Shown: positions 8,965 through 17,848, counted from the stretch's first letter. The stretch is 18,073 bases of DNA from Jimgerdemannia flammicorona (GCA_003990745.1 RBNI01002581.1:1-18073), one strand, 5' to 3'. A program made the numbers and translations. Notes: generated by a model from the letters alone, not told the origin.

Positions 8965-10884
8965 TTACAACTCCATCCTCCTCTCCTCCCTTGCTAGATC
9001 TATTCTCTGCTCTGTAGTAGACTCCACTCTGGCTGGTTTTTCTGCTTCCAATCCAGCCAGAAGATCAGTTGGTTCCACATCCTCCTTCTCTTCCATCATG
9101 TCCCTGTACTCCTGGCATACACTCTGCCAAAGTTGAAATCCTCTCCTCTGCTCCCACCAGAATATAGCACACTCTTCAGTAGCTACTACCAACTCTTTCA
9201 CCCTTGCCTTATCAACCTCATACCCCTCCTCCTCTATGAAGATTGCCAATACCTCAACCTTGAGAGCCTCTACAACACCATCTCCCTGAAGCACTCTTTC
9301 CCAATACTCCTCACTGACAACTCTCAAGTCCATCTCCCCCAACTCCTTAGCTGCCAAGTTATATATAATGTGGTACATCTACTGCAGGTCTCCAATAGCT
9401 TTCCCCCCAAGAGTGTCTGGTCTCTCCTCACCCAGCATAGTGGTGTCAATCTCCACCCTGGCAGATTATTCCCACTCTCTATCTGAGATATCCACCAGCT
9501 TATCCTCCTGAAGTCCTACCACCTGACCTTCCATCACCACATCAGAGATCCCAAACCTGACTCAATATTTGCCCCTCATCTCAACATCCTCACTATCTTA
9601 TATCTTTCCATAGCTAGCTGGTGCCCTTCTATCCTCATCATCCTCAAAGATCTCCAGTACACCATTATCATACAGTGCCTGATCCTGAGCTCTCCTTGCT
9701 ACCTGAACATCTACCTCCCTTGGCTCCTCTCCACCACTGGCCCAAGTACTTGCCTTCATCCCCTCAAGCCTCCCTGCTCAACTTACCACCTTGACAGTAC
9801 TCTCCTTTATACTAGCCAATAGCTCTCTTGCTTCCTCCCTTGGGCCCTCTCCCACTGCCTCATATCAATCTGGACATACTTCTGCTCCACTATCTCCAAA
9901 TGTATTGAATCCACATAAGTCTTCCAAGCTTTCACCTGATATTCCACTGCTCCTTCAAGTTCCTCCAATGCCTCCAGAAGGTCCTCCTCCTCCTCCTTAC
10001 TCCCCTTCACCCTTGATACCATATAGATGATGGCCCCTGACAATATTACTGAAGGCCAATCACTTGTCTTTCCAGTGACCTCTCTTTCAGCTAGCTGAAT
10101 CCTAACATCCACATCTCCAGTCCTGAAAGTGGTCCCCTCTCACATCTGGAATCCAATATTCACCACATTACCATACTCTATCATTACCTCCTCAACCCTC
10201 CTCCTAGTCTCAATCATCATCACTGTAGGCACCCCCTTTACCAGTAACTGAACCACTCTGGGGTCCCATCTCAGATAGTGTACCATGGGGACTACCACCT
10301 CACCTACCACCACTCCAGTCTTCAATGCTTCTTCAGTAGACCCACTTCCTCAAAATCCACCTTGACTCCCTCCAGTCCCTTCAGGAACTTCACTGAGGCA
10401 GCTTCTGCCACTTGCTTCAAGATAGTCCCCAGGACCATTCTCGCTATTACCACTAAGCCTCAGAAGCACAAGGTTACTACAAACTCTGAGATTGACTTCT
10501 TGAGTAACAGTACCACCACCAGCCCTATTATACCATCAGTCAGGTCCCCCTTCCTCTTTGGTTCCATCAGCCCAGCTCCTCCATCAGTAGTCACATCTGG
10601 ATTTTTTTCCAGATTCCCAGTCATACCACCATCAGCAGTCTCTCTACTACTCTTAGCTGCTGCTACACCAGCCCTTCTATCTACTGGCCTAAATGCTGAA
10701 CCCTCACCCCTACTTCCCTCTGCTTCCCCTTCTCTTCTGCCTGACCTCTCTGAGATCCAACAGACCATCCTCCACTCTTCAGCATATCAGTAAAGCTCCT
10801 CTCCCTCTGCTCTCCTACCCCTCCTCCAGTACTACTACCACTGCTTGAGCTGCCCTGCCCACTCAGACCACTGAAAGACCCCAT
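8965..10884 (-). pseudogene. LINE ORF1 (gag-like protein), broken
   Basis: ORF1 proteins of LINEs bind the element RNA. The likely start is ATG 10884, followed by MGSFSGLSGQGSSSSG and RSFTDMLKSGGW; a Ser/Gly-rich N terminus with such a motif is common in fungal LINE ORF1. Further pieces are open at 10768-10460 (another frame) and 10325-9807 (one frame with a single TGA at 10142-10140, including VVQLLVKGVPTVMMIETRRRV). The last piece is 9378-8965, ending EERRMEL and TAA. At least one frameshift and several stops separate the pieces. Charged helical segments are visible (KEEEEDLLEALEELEG). I see no clear zinc knuckle. Total length would be about 640 residues. Confidence 0.7.
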
Positions 10885-11042
10885 CTCTAATCTATACCCT
10901 CATCTAATATATTACCAGTTGAAGGCACAAGGTCTACCTGACCTAGTACATATGTTGACTTACTTGTTGGTTGCTATGTCCTTAGTATATTTCTCTATTA
11001 AATTCTTCAAAAGTATTTTTTAAAAGTATGTATAATATAAAT
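10885..11042 (-). other. Probable leader of the minus-strand LINE or its flank
   Basis: The sequence upstream of ORF1 becomes AT-rich towards 11042. No promoter motif can be assigned, and the exact 5' end of the LINE is unclear. Confidence 0.35.
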
Positions 11043-11063
11043 GGTGACAATTTTATCATCTTT
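11043..11063 (+). repeat. Target-site duplication, left copy (21 bp)
   Basis: It begins GGTGACAATTTT and ends ATCATCTTT, identical over 21 bases to 12239-12259. The bases just outside differ (T at 11042, G at 12238). The last three T merge with the T run that is the complement of the retrocopy's A tail. Confidence 0.93.
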
Positions 11064-12238
11064 TTTTTTTTTAATGGACTCAATGTCCCACGGATTTTTA
11101 TTGGAAGAGAACCTAGACTATATAGGCCAAAACCCTCCCCCACCACCCACCAAGCACTGCCCCCCCATTAACCTAGACTAGCTATTGTCCAGCAGCTCGA
11201 CCATATCAGGCACAGCAGGGCCTATGTTGGTGTGCACCTCATTCTGCACACCATGCTCTCCCTACCACCAGGGGAAACCCAACCATATGCCAATGACCGA
11301 AAGTGCATACTCGAGAACCCAATGTATGTACAAGGCTATGTCCAAGCCAAATAGAATAGCCCCTGCCACCCCAAAGAGAATGACAGGCAAAGAAAAACCC
11401 TCATCAAAGTACAATATGGTGGATAGGGTCTGGTTCTCCCAGTTGAGATGAGTAAAGGACTTATACATGAGGTGAGAGGAGACCCCCAATACCCCACTAC
11501 TCAAGCCTGCAAGCCTTGATCATATTGCTATGTCAGCTCCTAGTTCCAGTTGAGTGCAGCCAAGACACCTGAAATGGGTAGCCTTGGGCCCCCCAACCCC
11601 CCCTGGCAGCCAGGGCCTAACTTGCCAACCCACCAAAAGAAGCCAAGAGTGACACCTATCACCTAACCATACTGCACTAATCAAAAGGCCCCACCGAAGC
11701 AGTACCTGCCCCAGCCCCAACAACTGCCCCCAGCCTGGCACCCTACTGGTTCACCATTATCACCCTTCCTTCTATCTGTGATGGCCATCTCCCATCCCAT
11801 CCTGACAATACCCGAAAAGCAATCACCTATGCCAGAACCACACTTGCCGGGAAGCTCGCCAAAGCCAGAGGGCCCCACCACAGGTATTGAGGACCTGCAG
11901 GTAACCTATACTGATCACTTGATGCCCAAGGTCAGCTGATTCCCTACATAGCCCAAGATACACCGAGACAATACCTTGTTGGTGACAGCAAAAGGAAGAA
12001 GGTGCTGCACCAAAATGATGCACTCCAGATGCAGCCAAAGGTACCAGAAACCATGAAAAAGTAGAGAAGACACCAATCTGATACCAATAAAGGGACAACT
12101 CATCACCATTGCCTCTCTCCCACTGCCCTGCAATAGGTACAGCAAACCAACCCGAGGTAGAGGGGGTAATAATTGTGGAAAGTAGACTCAAAAGGTTGTC
12201 TATCAAACTATTGTGACTGGTAAGATAGTAGAGAAAGG
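11064..12238 (-). mobile_element. 1.17-kb poly(A) retrocopy of an unidentified RNA
   Basis: Read on the minus strand, the insert starts CCTTTCTCTACTATCTTACC and ends with AATAAA, 24 bases of spacer and an A tail (T run 11061-11072 on plus). An exact 21-bp target duplication flanks it. On the plus strand the nick would fall after CTTT, fitting target-primed reverse transcription. About ten CpG survive, so it is younger than the neighbouring LINE and gypsy. Open stretches are 12206-11823, 11881-11681 and 11741-11262 (the last with one TGA at 11522-11520), in three different frames. The 3'-most contains hydrophobic, membrane-like runs (FSLPVILFGVAGAILFGLDI). I recognise no protein and no similarity to the LINE 3' end at 3187-3373. 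It may be a processed pseudogene, a long non-coding RNA copy, or a non-autonomous element using LINE machinery. Confidence 0.85.
11097..11102 (-). promoter_or_regulatory. AATAAA polyadenylation signal of the retrocopied RNA
   Basis: The plus strand reads TTTATT. On the minus strand AATAAA lies 24 bases before the A tail, as in a mature mRNA. Confidence 0.8.
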
Positions 12239-12259
12239 GGTGACAATTTTATCATCTTT
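12239..12259 (+). repeat. Target-site duplication, right copy (21 bp)
   Basis: Exact match to 11043-11063. It is followed by GTTAATAACA, which is the original sequence downstream of the insertion point. Confidence 0.93.
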
Positions 12260-12850
12260 GTTAATAACAACTTTGGGTAATTTCATCTTGACCAGATATA
12301 CTGGAATCTGTTGTCCACTGGTTTTGCGATATATATTGTAACATGCCCGGCTCAATGGAGGCAAATTACAAGGTTGGAGATTGATGTAGTTTGGCTTGAG
12401 CCACCAGTTACTTTGTCAAAAAGCAATAAAATGTTCTATGATTCCTGAGGTCCTTGGAGTTTAGTAGTATAATAGTCAAAGCTAGATATCTGTGAGCAAT
12501 TTATATGTCAATTTCCTAATTGGGATGGTTCTCTGGGTGTAGTAGTGATTTGTGTGTATGAATGGGTTTCCTTCTTGGGTCAACTGGGAATGGTAGAATT
12601 CGTGTGTAGCATGACGATCTTATGCATGACAGTCTGGCAATTTAGTGGTTCTCCTTGGGTGGTGGGTGATTTCTGTGTAGCACAACAATCTCCAAAAGTA
12701 TGCAATTTCTGGGTGACAATCTTGTGTAGTGCAACAGGTTCCTTATGTGGGACATTCTGATAATTTGGCAGATAACTCAATTTGGGTGTAGGTTCACTGG
12801 GAATTGTACTGGCAGTGGATAACTTGATAACTTGGGCTCACTGGGAACAA

Positions 12851-13100
12851 TCAACTCAGATGTTGTGGATTCAACTTCAATTGGGAATACTACTTGGATG
12901 GTGTGAATAGGGTTCTTCTGGGAATAATAACTCAGGCAGCACAGGTTCTTCTGGGAATGCAGATAACTTGAAAATGGCAGATGACACAGATTCTTCTGAA
13001 TTGGCAGACTTGGGAATTAACTCAGATGGTGTGAGTTCTCTCAAATCGGGTTCTTCTGGGAATACGATGGCACAGATTCTTCCTGAATCAGTGGCTTCAA
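12851..13100 (+). repeat. Degenerate tandem repeat, units of roughly 35-50 bp
   Basis: A core GGTTCTTCTGGGAAT occurs three times (about 12910, 12942 and 13049). Related words recur between cores: AACTCAGATG(G/T)TGTG, GATGGCACAGATTCTTC and GGCAGATAACTTG. Units differ in length and are too diverged to set a fixed period by eye. Frame is not conserved between units, which argues against a coding repeat. Confidence 0.55.
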
Positions 13101-13271
13101 CTGGGAATATGGTGGATAACTTGAAAGGCAGCGAAGTTCTTCCTCAAACTTAGTGGCAGACTTCAGGCTTATCTGGCAAGCAGACCACAAATAGACTCGT
13201 TCTTTGTATTGGAAAGTGGACCAGAGTGGAAGAGAAGAGAACCAAGCTCACAACTTCTTAGCAGTAGCTCA

Positions 13272-13350
13272 TTGGCAGGCATATCTCTTAAGTATTGCAA
13301 TCCTTCCTGGATCAAGTGGCTTTTGGCAGGCATTTCTCCTAAGTGTACCA
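13272..13350 (+). repeat. Diverged tandem duplication, about 51-bp spacing
   Basis: TTGGCAGGCATATCTCTTAAG at 13272 recurs as TTGGCAGGCATTTCTCCTAAG at 13323, with two substitutions over the 21 bases. It lies just upstream of the 19-bp minisatellite and may belong to the same repeat-prone block. Confidence 0.6.
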
Positions 13351-13493
13351 GACAATTGACTTTTGCTTTGGTTTGTATTCAACTTTTGGACTGAGGTTTA
13401 TTCACTCTTGTCTCTGGGGTAATTTATATAAGTTGGTTGCTATCTGGTTGCTATGTGGCTAACTATAGATTTACTACTTCTGGTAATGCTTGG

Positions 13494-13607
13494 GTGTGTC
13501 CTCTGGATACAGGTGTGTCCACAGGACATGAATGTGTCTACAGGACATGAGTGTGTCCATAGGACATGAGTGTGTCTGCAGGACATGAGTGTGTTCTCAG
13601 GATACAG
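13494..13607 (+). repeat. Minisatellite, exactly six 19-bp units
   Basis: The units start at 13494, 13513, 13532, 13551, 13570 and 13589, with no length change. The four inner units follow (G/A)TGTGTC(C/T)(A/G)(C/T)AGGACATGA with few changes. The first and last units end GGATACAG instead. Inner units contain the dyad TGTCC-ACA-GGACA or a close variant. Since 19 is not a multiple of three, a protein repeat is unlikely. It is flanked by unique sequence. Confidence 0.92.
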
Positions 13608-14754
13608 GTAAACAATCCTCATCTGGTGTCTTGGCTAATTATAAGTGAGGTGGGCATGGGTAACTATGATACACTAGAAGTCATATCATGCTGAGTAAGT
13701 ATGCTAATTGTTCACATCATCTGGCTAAGTTATAATTCAGGTGGTACGTTTTGGTCTATCATAATATATTCACAGCAATAGCTTATGATATTAGCAAAAT
13801 AGTTTACTCTAAGGCTTGTAATCTCTTTGCAGATATTAGTAGCAAAAACACTATATTTTTCATGAGGATAATTTCTGATCCAGTGATTTTTAATAATGTC
13901 AATATCTACAATCTAAAACTCTGTATAACTATTTAATGTTATTTGGTAAAAAGAGTTCTATAGAGTCTGGGTCTAGATGAAAACAGTAGTTGAGTAATAA
14001 ATATATTGTTTTCAACTCCAGTTATTTTAGTTGTTTATAAATCTCACTAATATTAATATTATCACCTTTATATAGTATGAGAAACATATTGCATTTGTCA
14101 GTACCTCTTTATTGGCAACATCCAAATCCAGAATAGAAGATCAGAGCAATCATCTAATTATAATATTTTGTTATATTAATAAGGTCTTTAAAATCTTTCA
14201 CATATTGTAGTTTCTTTTACTAATAATATAATATTCTTACAGTGGGGTTCTAGGACATTGTTCAATCATCTAGTATTATTTCTAGTATTAGTATCAATGA
14301 AGAGAGCATGGGTGGGGATGATTGCATTTATTATTTGTAATAAATTTGATATATTTGATTTGATCTCTTTTTTTATCATTTTGGACATATATATAACTAA
14401 TGATCAATGAATTTCTATTCTTATCTGAAAACCCACAACTTGACCATTCTCTGATATAGATAGTTTATTAACAAGGAATCCTGAGTTGAAGAATAAGAAA
14501 GAAAATATTTATAAGTATCAATAGTTATGAAAAAAAATTACATTATATATATTGAATGAAAATTTATTATGATATATATGAACATTAAAATATATATAAA
14601 TTTTTAAATAATATAAGTTGATCATCTTAATAAATATATAAATGCAAAATATAATTATACCAAATAAGTCACCTTTTATGAAATTTTGGTTAGAACTGGA
14701 ATAAATAATAGTACAGTTAATGATATAAGCTACTTGAGAATTCTGAAACATATG
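13608..14754. other. AT-rich sequence, nothing recognised
   Basis: AT content rises sharply after about 13750, with many TATATA and TAATAT words. Open stretches on both strands are short and low-complexity. I looked for Copia, gypsy and LINE motifs in translation and found none I would defend. It may be a heavily deaminated older element, because decayed Copia sequence occurs beyond the small LTR element to its right. Confidence 0.6.
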
Positions 14755-14759
14755 AAAGT

Positions 14760-14897
14760 TGTTGGAATAACAACTTGATATATAGATATATAACTTTATG
14801 CTACATACCATTCTATCAGTTTTACATCATTCATCAGTAATGTATAAAATATGTAACTTAGGTATATTGAATAAATTACTTCTTCTTTATCACAACA
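14760..14897 (+). repeat. 5' LTR of the small element (138 bp)
   Basis: It matches 15971-16110, including blocks such as ATTCTATCAGTTTTA and AGTAATGTATAAAATATG. The terminal TG and CA are intact in this copy. It contains TATATA words that could act as a promoter. Confidence 0.78.
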
Positions 14898-14915
14898 AAG
14901 GTTATAAGCCCTGAT
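14898..14915 (+). other. Possible primer-binding site
   Basis: AAGGTTATAAGCCCTGA directly follows the 5' LTR. It resembles the GGTATCAGAGCC-type site of Copia elements but is missing bases. The support is positional more than exact. Confidence 0.35.
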
Positions 14916-15262
14916 AATGACTGAGTGGCTATATAGCCCAGTTAATAGATATCAGTTAGTGGCTAGAATACTTCTAGTTTATATACTATTCTGATGAACA
15001 TAGGTGTGAGCCAGAGCACCAAGATGGGCATCTCTATAATGGCCTCTGGTAACTGAAAACACAGTCTTATTGTAAGAGAAGTCTGCTAATAGTGATAACA
15101 AAGTCCTTCCTGATGGCAGAAGATGATTATGAAAAGGTGTCTGCCCAGATATTTGAGGCAATTATAAGTCCTTTTAGATAGCAGGTGAAATCCTCTCTGG
15201 TGCCAAGAAAATTATGAAGCCCTCCCAAGTGGTCAAGGCAATTATAGTAAGAATACCAGTCA

Positions 15263-15550
15263 ATGAGACTGATGAAGCTGGTATATATGAGACCAGCAAA
15301 CAAGATCAACAATACTAGCAAAAATGCAGTAAATGAGAACAGTAACACAGATAGCAATAAGATCATCGAAGAGACTAATAAGACCAATGAGGTCAGGAAG
15401 AGACCACTAAGCCCAGATGAGTTCAATATAGCAAATGAAGCCAGCATAGACAACAAGGTCAAAAGTCTGAATGAGGCAAATGTAAATAAGGTCCAAAGTG
15501 CAGACAATAATAACAACAATAGGGACAAATCCAAACCAAGCTCAGTATAA
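15263..15550 (+). other. Asn/Lys-rich open frame, 95 codons, doubtful coding
   Basis: This frame lies inside the small LTR element. The predicted product is dominated by Asn, Lys, Ser and Glu (ENSNTDSNK, DNNNNNRDKSK). The opposite strand is open for longer (15621-15127), giving a Leu-rich product, which is what a purine-rich low-complexity stretch produces by chance. No domain is recognised and no ribosome-loading or splice context can be judged. It could be the remnant of a gag-like ORF or non-coding sequence. Confidence 0.25.
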
Positions 15551-15824
15551 GTACCACTAACAACATCAGCAGTCCAGGTACTATTAATAACATCTAGTAC
15601 AAATGGTACAAAAATCAGCACAATAATATCTAGTGTTTTAGCAAAGTCTAGCAGTTAATAATCAGATATCTTTCAGGCTCTTAAAAGCCTCATATTGTAT
15701 ATATATTGACATTTCTCATCTATCAGCAGATTGTATACATTATATATCTTATGAATATTATACAATACTTTCAACCTATAAAAATTCCTAAATAGTTGTA
15801 TTTCTGGATTATATGCAGTTCTAG

Positions 15825-15940
15825 TTTTTTTTTGCATTTATTGTATTGCTTTTTTTATTCTAGTTTGCATTTCTTTTTTTTTTTTGAATACAGTTGATTT
15901 TTTTTTTTTTTTTAATACAGTTTATATTTTTTTTTTTTTT
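15825..15940 (+). repeat. Array of five T tracts with short spacers
   Basis: T runs of 9, 8, 12, 16 and 14 begin at 15825, 15850, 15874, 15898 and 15927. The last spacers share AATACAGTT, so the block looks like a short unit that has been duplicated and whose T run has expanded. It sits just upstream of the polypurine tract of the small element. Confidence 0.8.
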
Positions 15941-15962
15941 GTATTGGCATATATATCTCCTT

Positions 15963-15972
15963 AAGCAGGAGG
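15963..15972 (+). other. Possible polypurine tract
   Basis: AAGCAGGAGG is purine-rich apart from one C and ends at the start of the 3' LTR, where plus-strand DNA priming would occur in an LTR element. Its last two G overlap the position of the expected LTR TG. Confidence 0.45.
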
Positions 15973-16110
15973 TTGGAATGGTAACTCAATATGTAGGCAC
16001 ATGACTTTATACCATATGTCATTCTATCAGTTTTATATTATTTATTAGTAATGTATAAAATATGCAACTTAGACATTTTGAATAAATTGCTTCTTCTGTT
16101 CATTACAATA
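15971..16110 (+). repeat. 3' LTR of the small element (140 bp)
   Basis: A direct repeat of 14760-14897. Its ends have decayed from TG to GG and from CA to TA. By eye there are 25 substitutions over the first 130 aligned positions; 23 are transitions. It is followed by AAAGT, the target duplication. Confidence 0.78.
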
Positions 16111-16115
16111 AAAGT

Positions 16116-16870
16116 TGTCTTTTATTTTCAAACTGATTAAAAGTAAGGCTATATAGAAAGAAATTACTGATAAGTTTGATATAATTACTGATCTATATTG
16201 AGGTTAACTAAGGATTTCATTGATAGGTTCATTATATCTTTTTATAGATTTCTTGCATTGTTTTACTGATAAATAGTATATTATTGTTGTATTATAAAAC
16301 TGATAGGACTGGATATATCTTATCAGAAAGTGAAGTACTAAAAAAATTATTCTTTAACAAAAGATTGGTCAATAATTCTATCATAAGGTAGAATAGTAAC
16401 CAATAAGGCAGCTATCATAAAAATCTCATATAAATCTTCTAGATAGCTCTAATAGTAATAAGTATACTTTTTAAACATAATATACCAAATAATATCTATG
16501 GTAATATTCTTAAATATTTTCAAATTTGGACTTTTCTTCAAATTTTACCCAAACTACATTGGGGAGAAATATATCACTAATTACAATCTTTAACTCATCA
16601 TTATTATCTTCTTTTTTGAATATTAGAGCAATTTTACATTAAGTCCCAGATGCTTAACAATACCATATAGTATATAATTATATCTCTTGAGTATTCTTGA
16701 AAGTATTATTGGGAAAACAACTGTCTCATCCCCATCTAGCATAAGTGAGTATTCATATTATAAGCCAAAGCTAAGTATCTCACCATTTGGCAGGAATCTT
16801 GAACAGGTGATGGTCTTGTAGAGGTGCAGAGATCCAAAATTGATATGTGACATTGTCAGGAAATCTTAGT
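16116..16870. other. AT-rich sequence, no gene recognised
   Basis: It has stops in all frames at high density and many short AT repeats. The stretch may be the upstream part of the decayed Copia pol that becomes visible after about 16870, but no motif supports this directly. Confidence 0.5.
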
Positions 16871-17300
16871 ATAAGACAATATTATAGGTGAGCATGATAT
16901 AGAAGCCAGACTTGACAGGATAGATATCATATAGACAATCTGCATAAAATGCTACCTATTGGACATTTTCCATATCAGACAACTAGTAAAATATATTTGC
17001 AATACTTCTATATTAATGATAAATAATAAGCAAAAGATTGGCACTACTCTCAGAAATGCCTCAATATATTTTTTCATTGAGTATATAGATACTGAGCTTG
17101 GACAGCTCTGGAACAACAGCTGTATAGATTGGGGCTATATATTGATGGACCTCCTCTATGATTCCATATTAAATTGGATGGAAGCCAAGCAAGAAGTCAT
17201 TGGATTACAAATAGAGAGTATTGTAATTGTGAGATTGAAATTAACTAACTTGTTGTATATGGTCTCTGAGAGATCTCAGTATTCAAGAGATGTAGTCTAG
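16871..17300 (+). pseudogene. Very decayed Copia RT C-terminus and RNase H
   Basis: The plus-strand translation has pieces that follow the Copia order. KPDL, then ISY, near 16900-16935 resembles TRPDIAYAVS. HIRQLVKYICNTSILMI (from about 16971) resembles the AVKRILRYLKGT-x-LGI segment. YIDTELG resembles Y-x-DADWAG, GYILMD resembles the GY(I/V)FM segment, and ILNWMEAKQEVIGLQIES resembles ISWSSKKQ-x-V-ALSSTEAEY. At least one frame change near 16960 and several stops are needed. A 113-codon open stretch (16959-17300, TTG at its start) carries most of the signal. Each match is weak alone; the order and spacing are what support it. It lies outside the target duplication of the small LTR element, so it is a separate, older element. 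Confidence 0.5.
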
Positions 17301-17848
17301 AAATACTTTTAATAATAGTTTTAGCTGACTATTATCATTACATGATAATTTAAGAAAGTCAGTACATTTGGTCCTTATAGGTCTTCCAGATTGTATCCCT
17401 ATAATGAAAAAGAGATAATGACAGTGGGGCTATAATGATATAGAACCAGTGAATACAAACCTATTTCACCACAATTGTGATTATTGCTCAGCTATTATAG
17501 TAGTATATTTTGGCTTATTTTGGTGAGTTTGGATTGCCATAGTTGTGTAACTAAGGAGGCTTTATAAATAACTTTTAGACGAGCAATCTTTTAAGATACA
17601 GAAACAGATCAATTTTGTTGTAGATAGGATGACCAATAAGATAAATTAATGGCTTGTTGTGTAAATATATATTAAAATTTAATTATCTCAGAGAAAATAT
17701 TTATATTTATATATCAGTATAAGAAGGAGTAATAATAGCAAGATATATAGTTTTGATTATCTGATACTTGATAAGTTTCAATATATTGTTTCATTATATT
17801 AGGCACTTAATTTTAGATGCACAATTATATAGATAGGTGAGAGATAGT
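17301..17848 (+). other. AT-rich sequence, possible end of Copia pol
   Basis: No clear gene. At about 17615-17650 the translation INFVVDRMTNK faintly resembles the conserved (V)AD-x-LTK-x-L at the Copia pol C terminus, which would fit its position. Otherwise there are AT-rich words and stops only. Confidence 0.3.

Larger units (their letters stand above)
7282..10884 (-). mobile_element. Second LINE copy, minus strand, cut within the reverse transcriptase
   Basis: This copy holds ORF1 and the first half of ORF2 of a LINE related to the one at 1-3412 but more decayed. The ORF order on the minus strand is ORF1 (10884-8965), a 29-base gap, then ORF2 (from 8935). ORF2 ends abruptly near 7282, after the RT segment corresponding to MLLDMDRKLVTK in the young copy, where gypsy sequence starts. 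I count three CpG dinucleotides in 3.6 kb. No tail is present because the 3' half is missing. Confidence 0.9.
12260..13493. other. Non-coding sequence with degenerate repeats; possible LTR start at 12337
   Basis: No gene is recognised; open stretches are short and low in complexity. TGTAACATGCCCGGCTC at 12337 resembles the 5' end of many gypsy LTRs (TGTAAC plus CCCGG). No matching partner, primer-binding site or flanking duplication was found, so a solo or broken LTR is only a guess. The sequence has moderate T/G richness on the plus strand and contains the repeats listed separately. Confidence 0.4.
14755..16115 (+). mobile_element. Small non-autonomous LTR retrotransposon (probably Copia-type), with 5-bp TSD
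   Basis: Two direct repeats of 138 and 140 bp enclose 1073 bp. The left one begins TGTTGGAATAAC and ends CACAACA; TG...CA ends with TGTTGGAAT are typical of Copia LTRs. Both are flanked by AAAGT (14755-14759 and 16111-16115), a 5-bp duplication as expected for integrase insertion. A PBS-like stretch follows the left LTR, and a purine tract AAGCAGGAGG runs into the right LTR. No gag or pol is recognised inside, so it would depend on another element. Orientation is inferred from the PBS and PPT positions. Confidence 0.72.

Noticed and set aside
10278..10793. Plus-strand open frame of 171 codons, Ser/Pro-rich
   Set aside because: Antisense of LINE ORF1. The C-rich strand has few stops and no recognisable domain.
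13494..13607. CRISPR array
   Set aside because: Units are directly adjacent with no spacers, and the surroundings are eukaryotic transposons.
13440..13622. Cys/His-rich minus-strand frame over the 19-bp array, resembling zinc fingers
   Set aside because: The 19-bp period shifts frame at every unit, so the apparent repeats in the protein are not maintained. The array is better seen as a DNA minisatellite.
13740..13960. Possible Copia RT or integrase pieces in the plus-strand translation
   Set aside because: Isolated three- to five-residue likenesses in different frames, with no ordered motif set as there is at 16871-17300.
15127..15621. Minus-strand Leu-rich frame that looks like a multi-pass membrane protein
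   Set aside because: The plus strand here is a low-complexity A-rich stretch with AAN repeats. Its complement codes for Leu/Ser/Phe runs by chance, and nothing else supports a gene.
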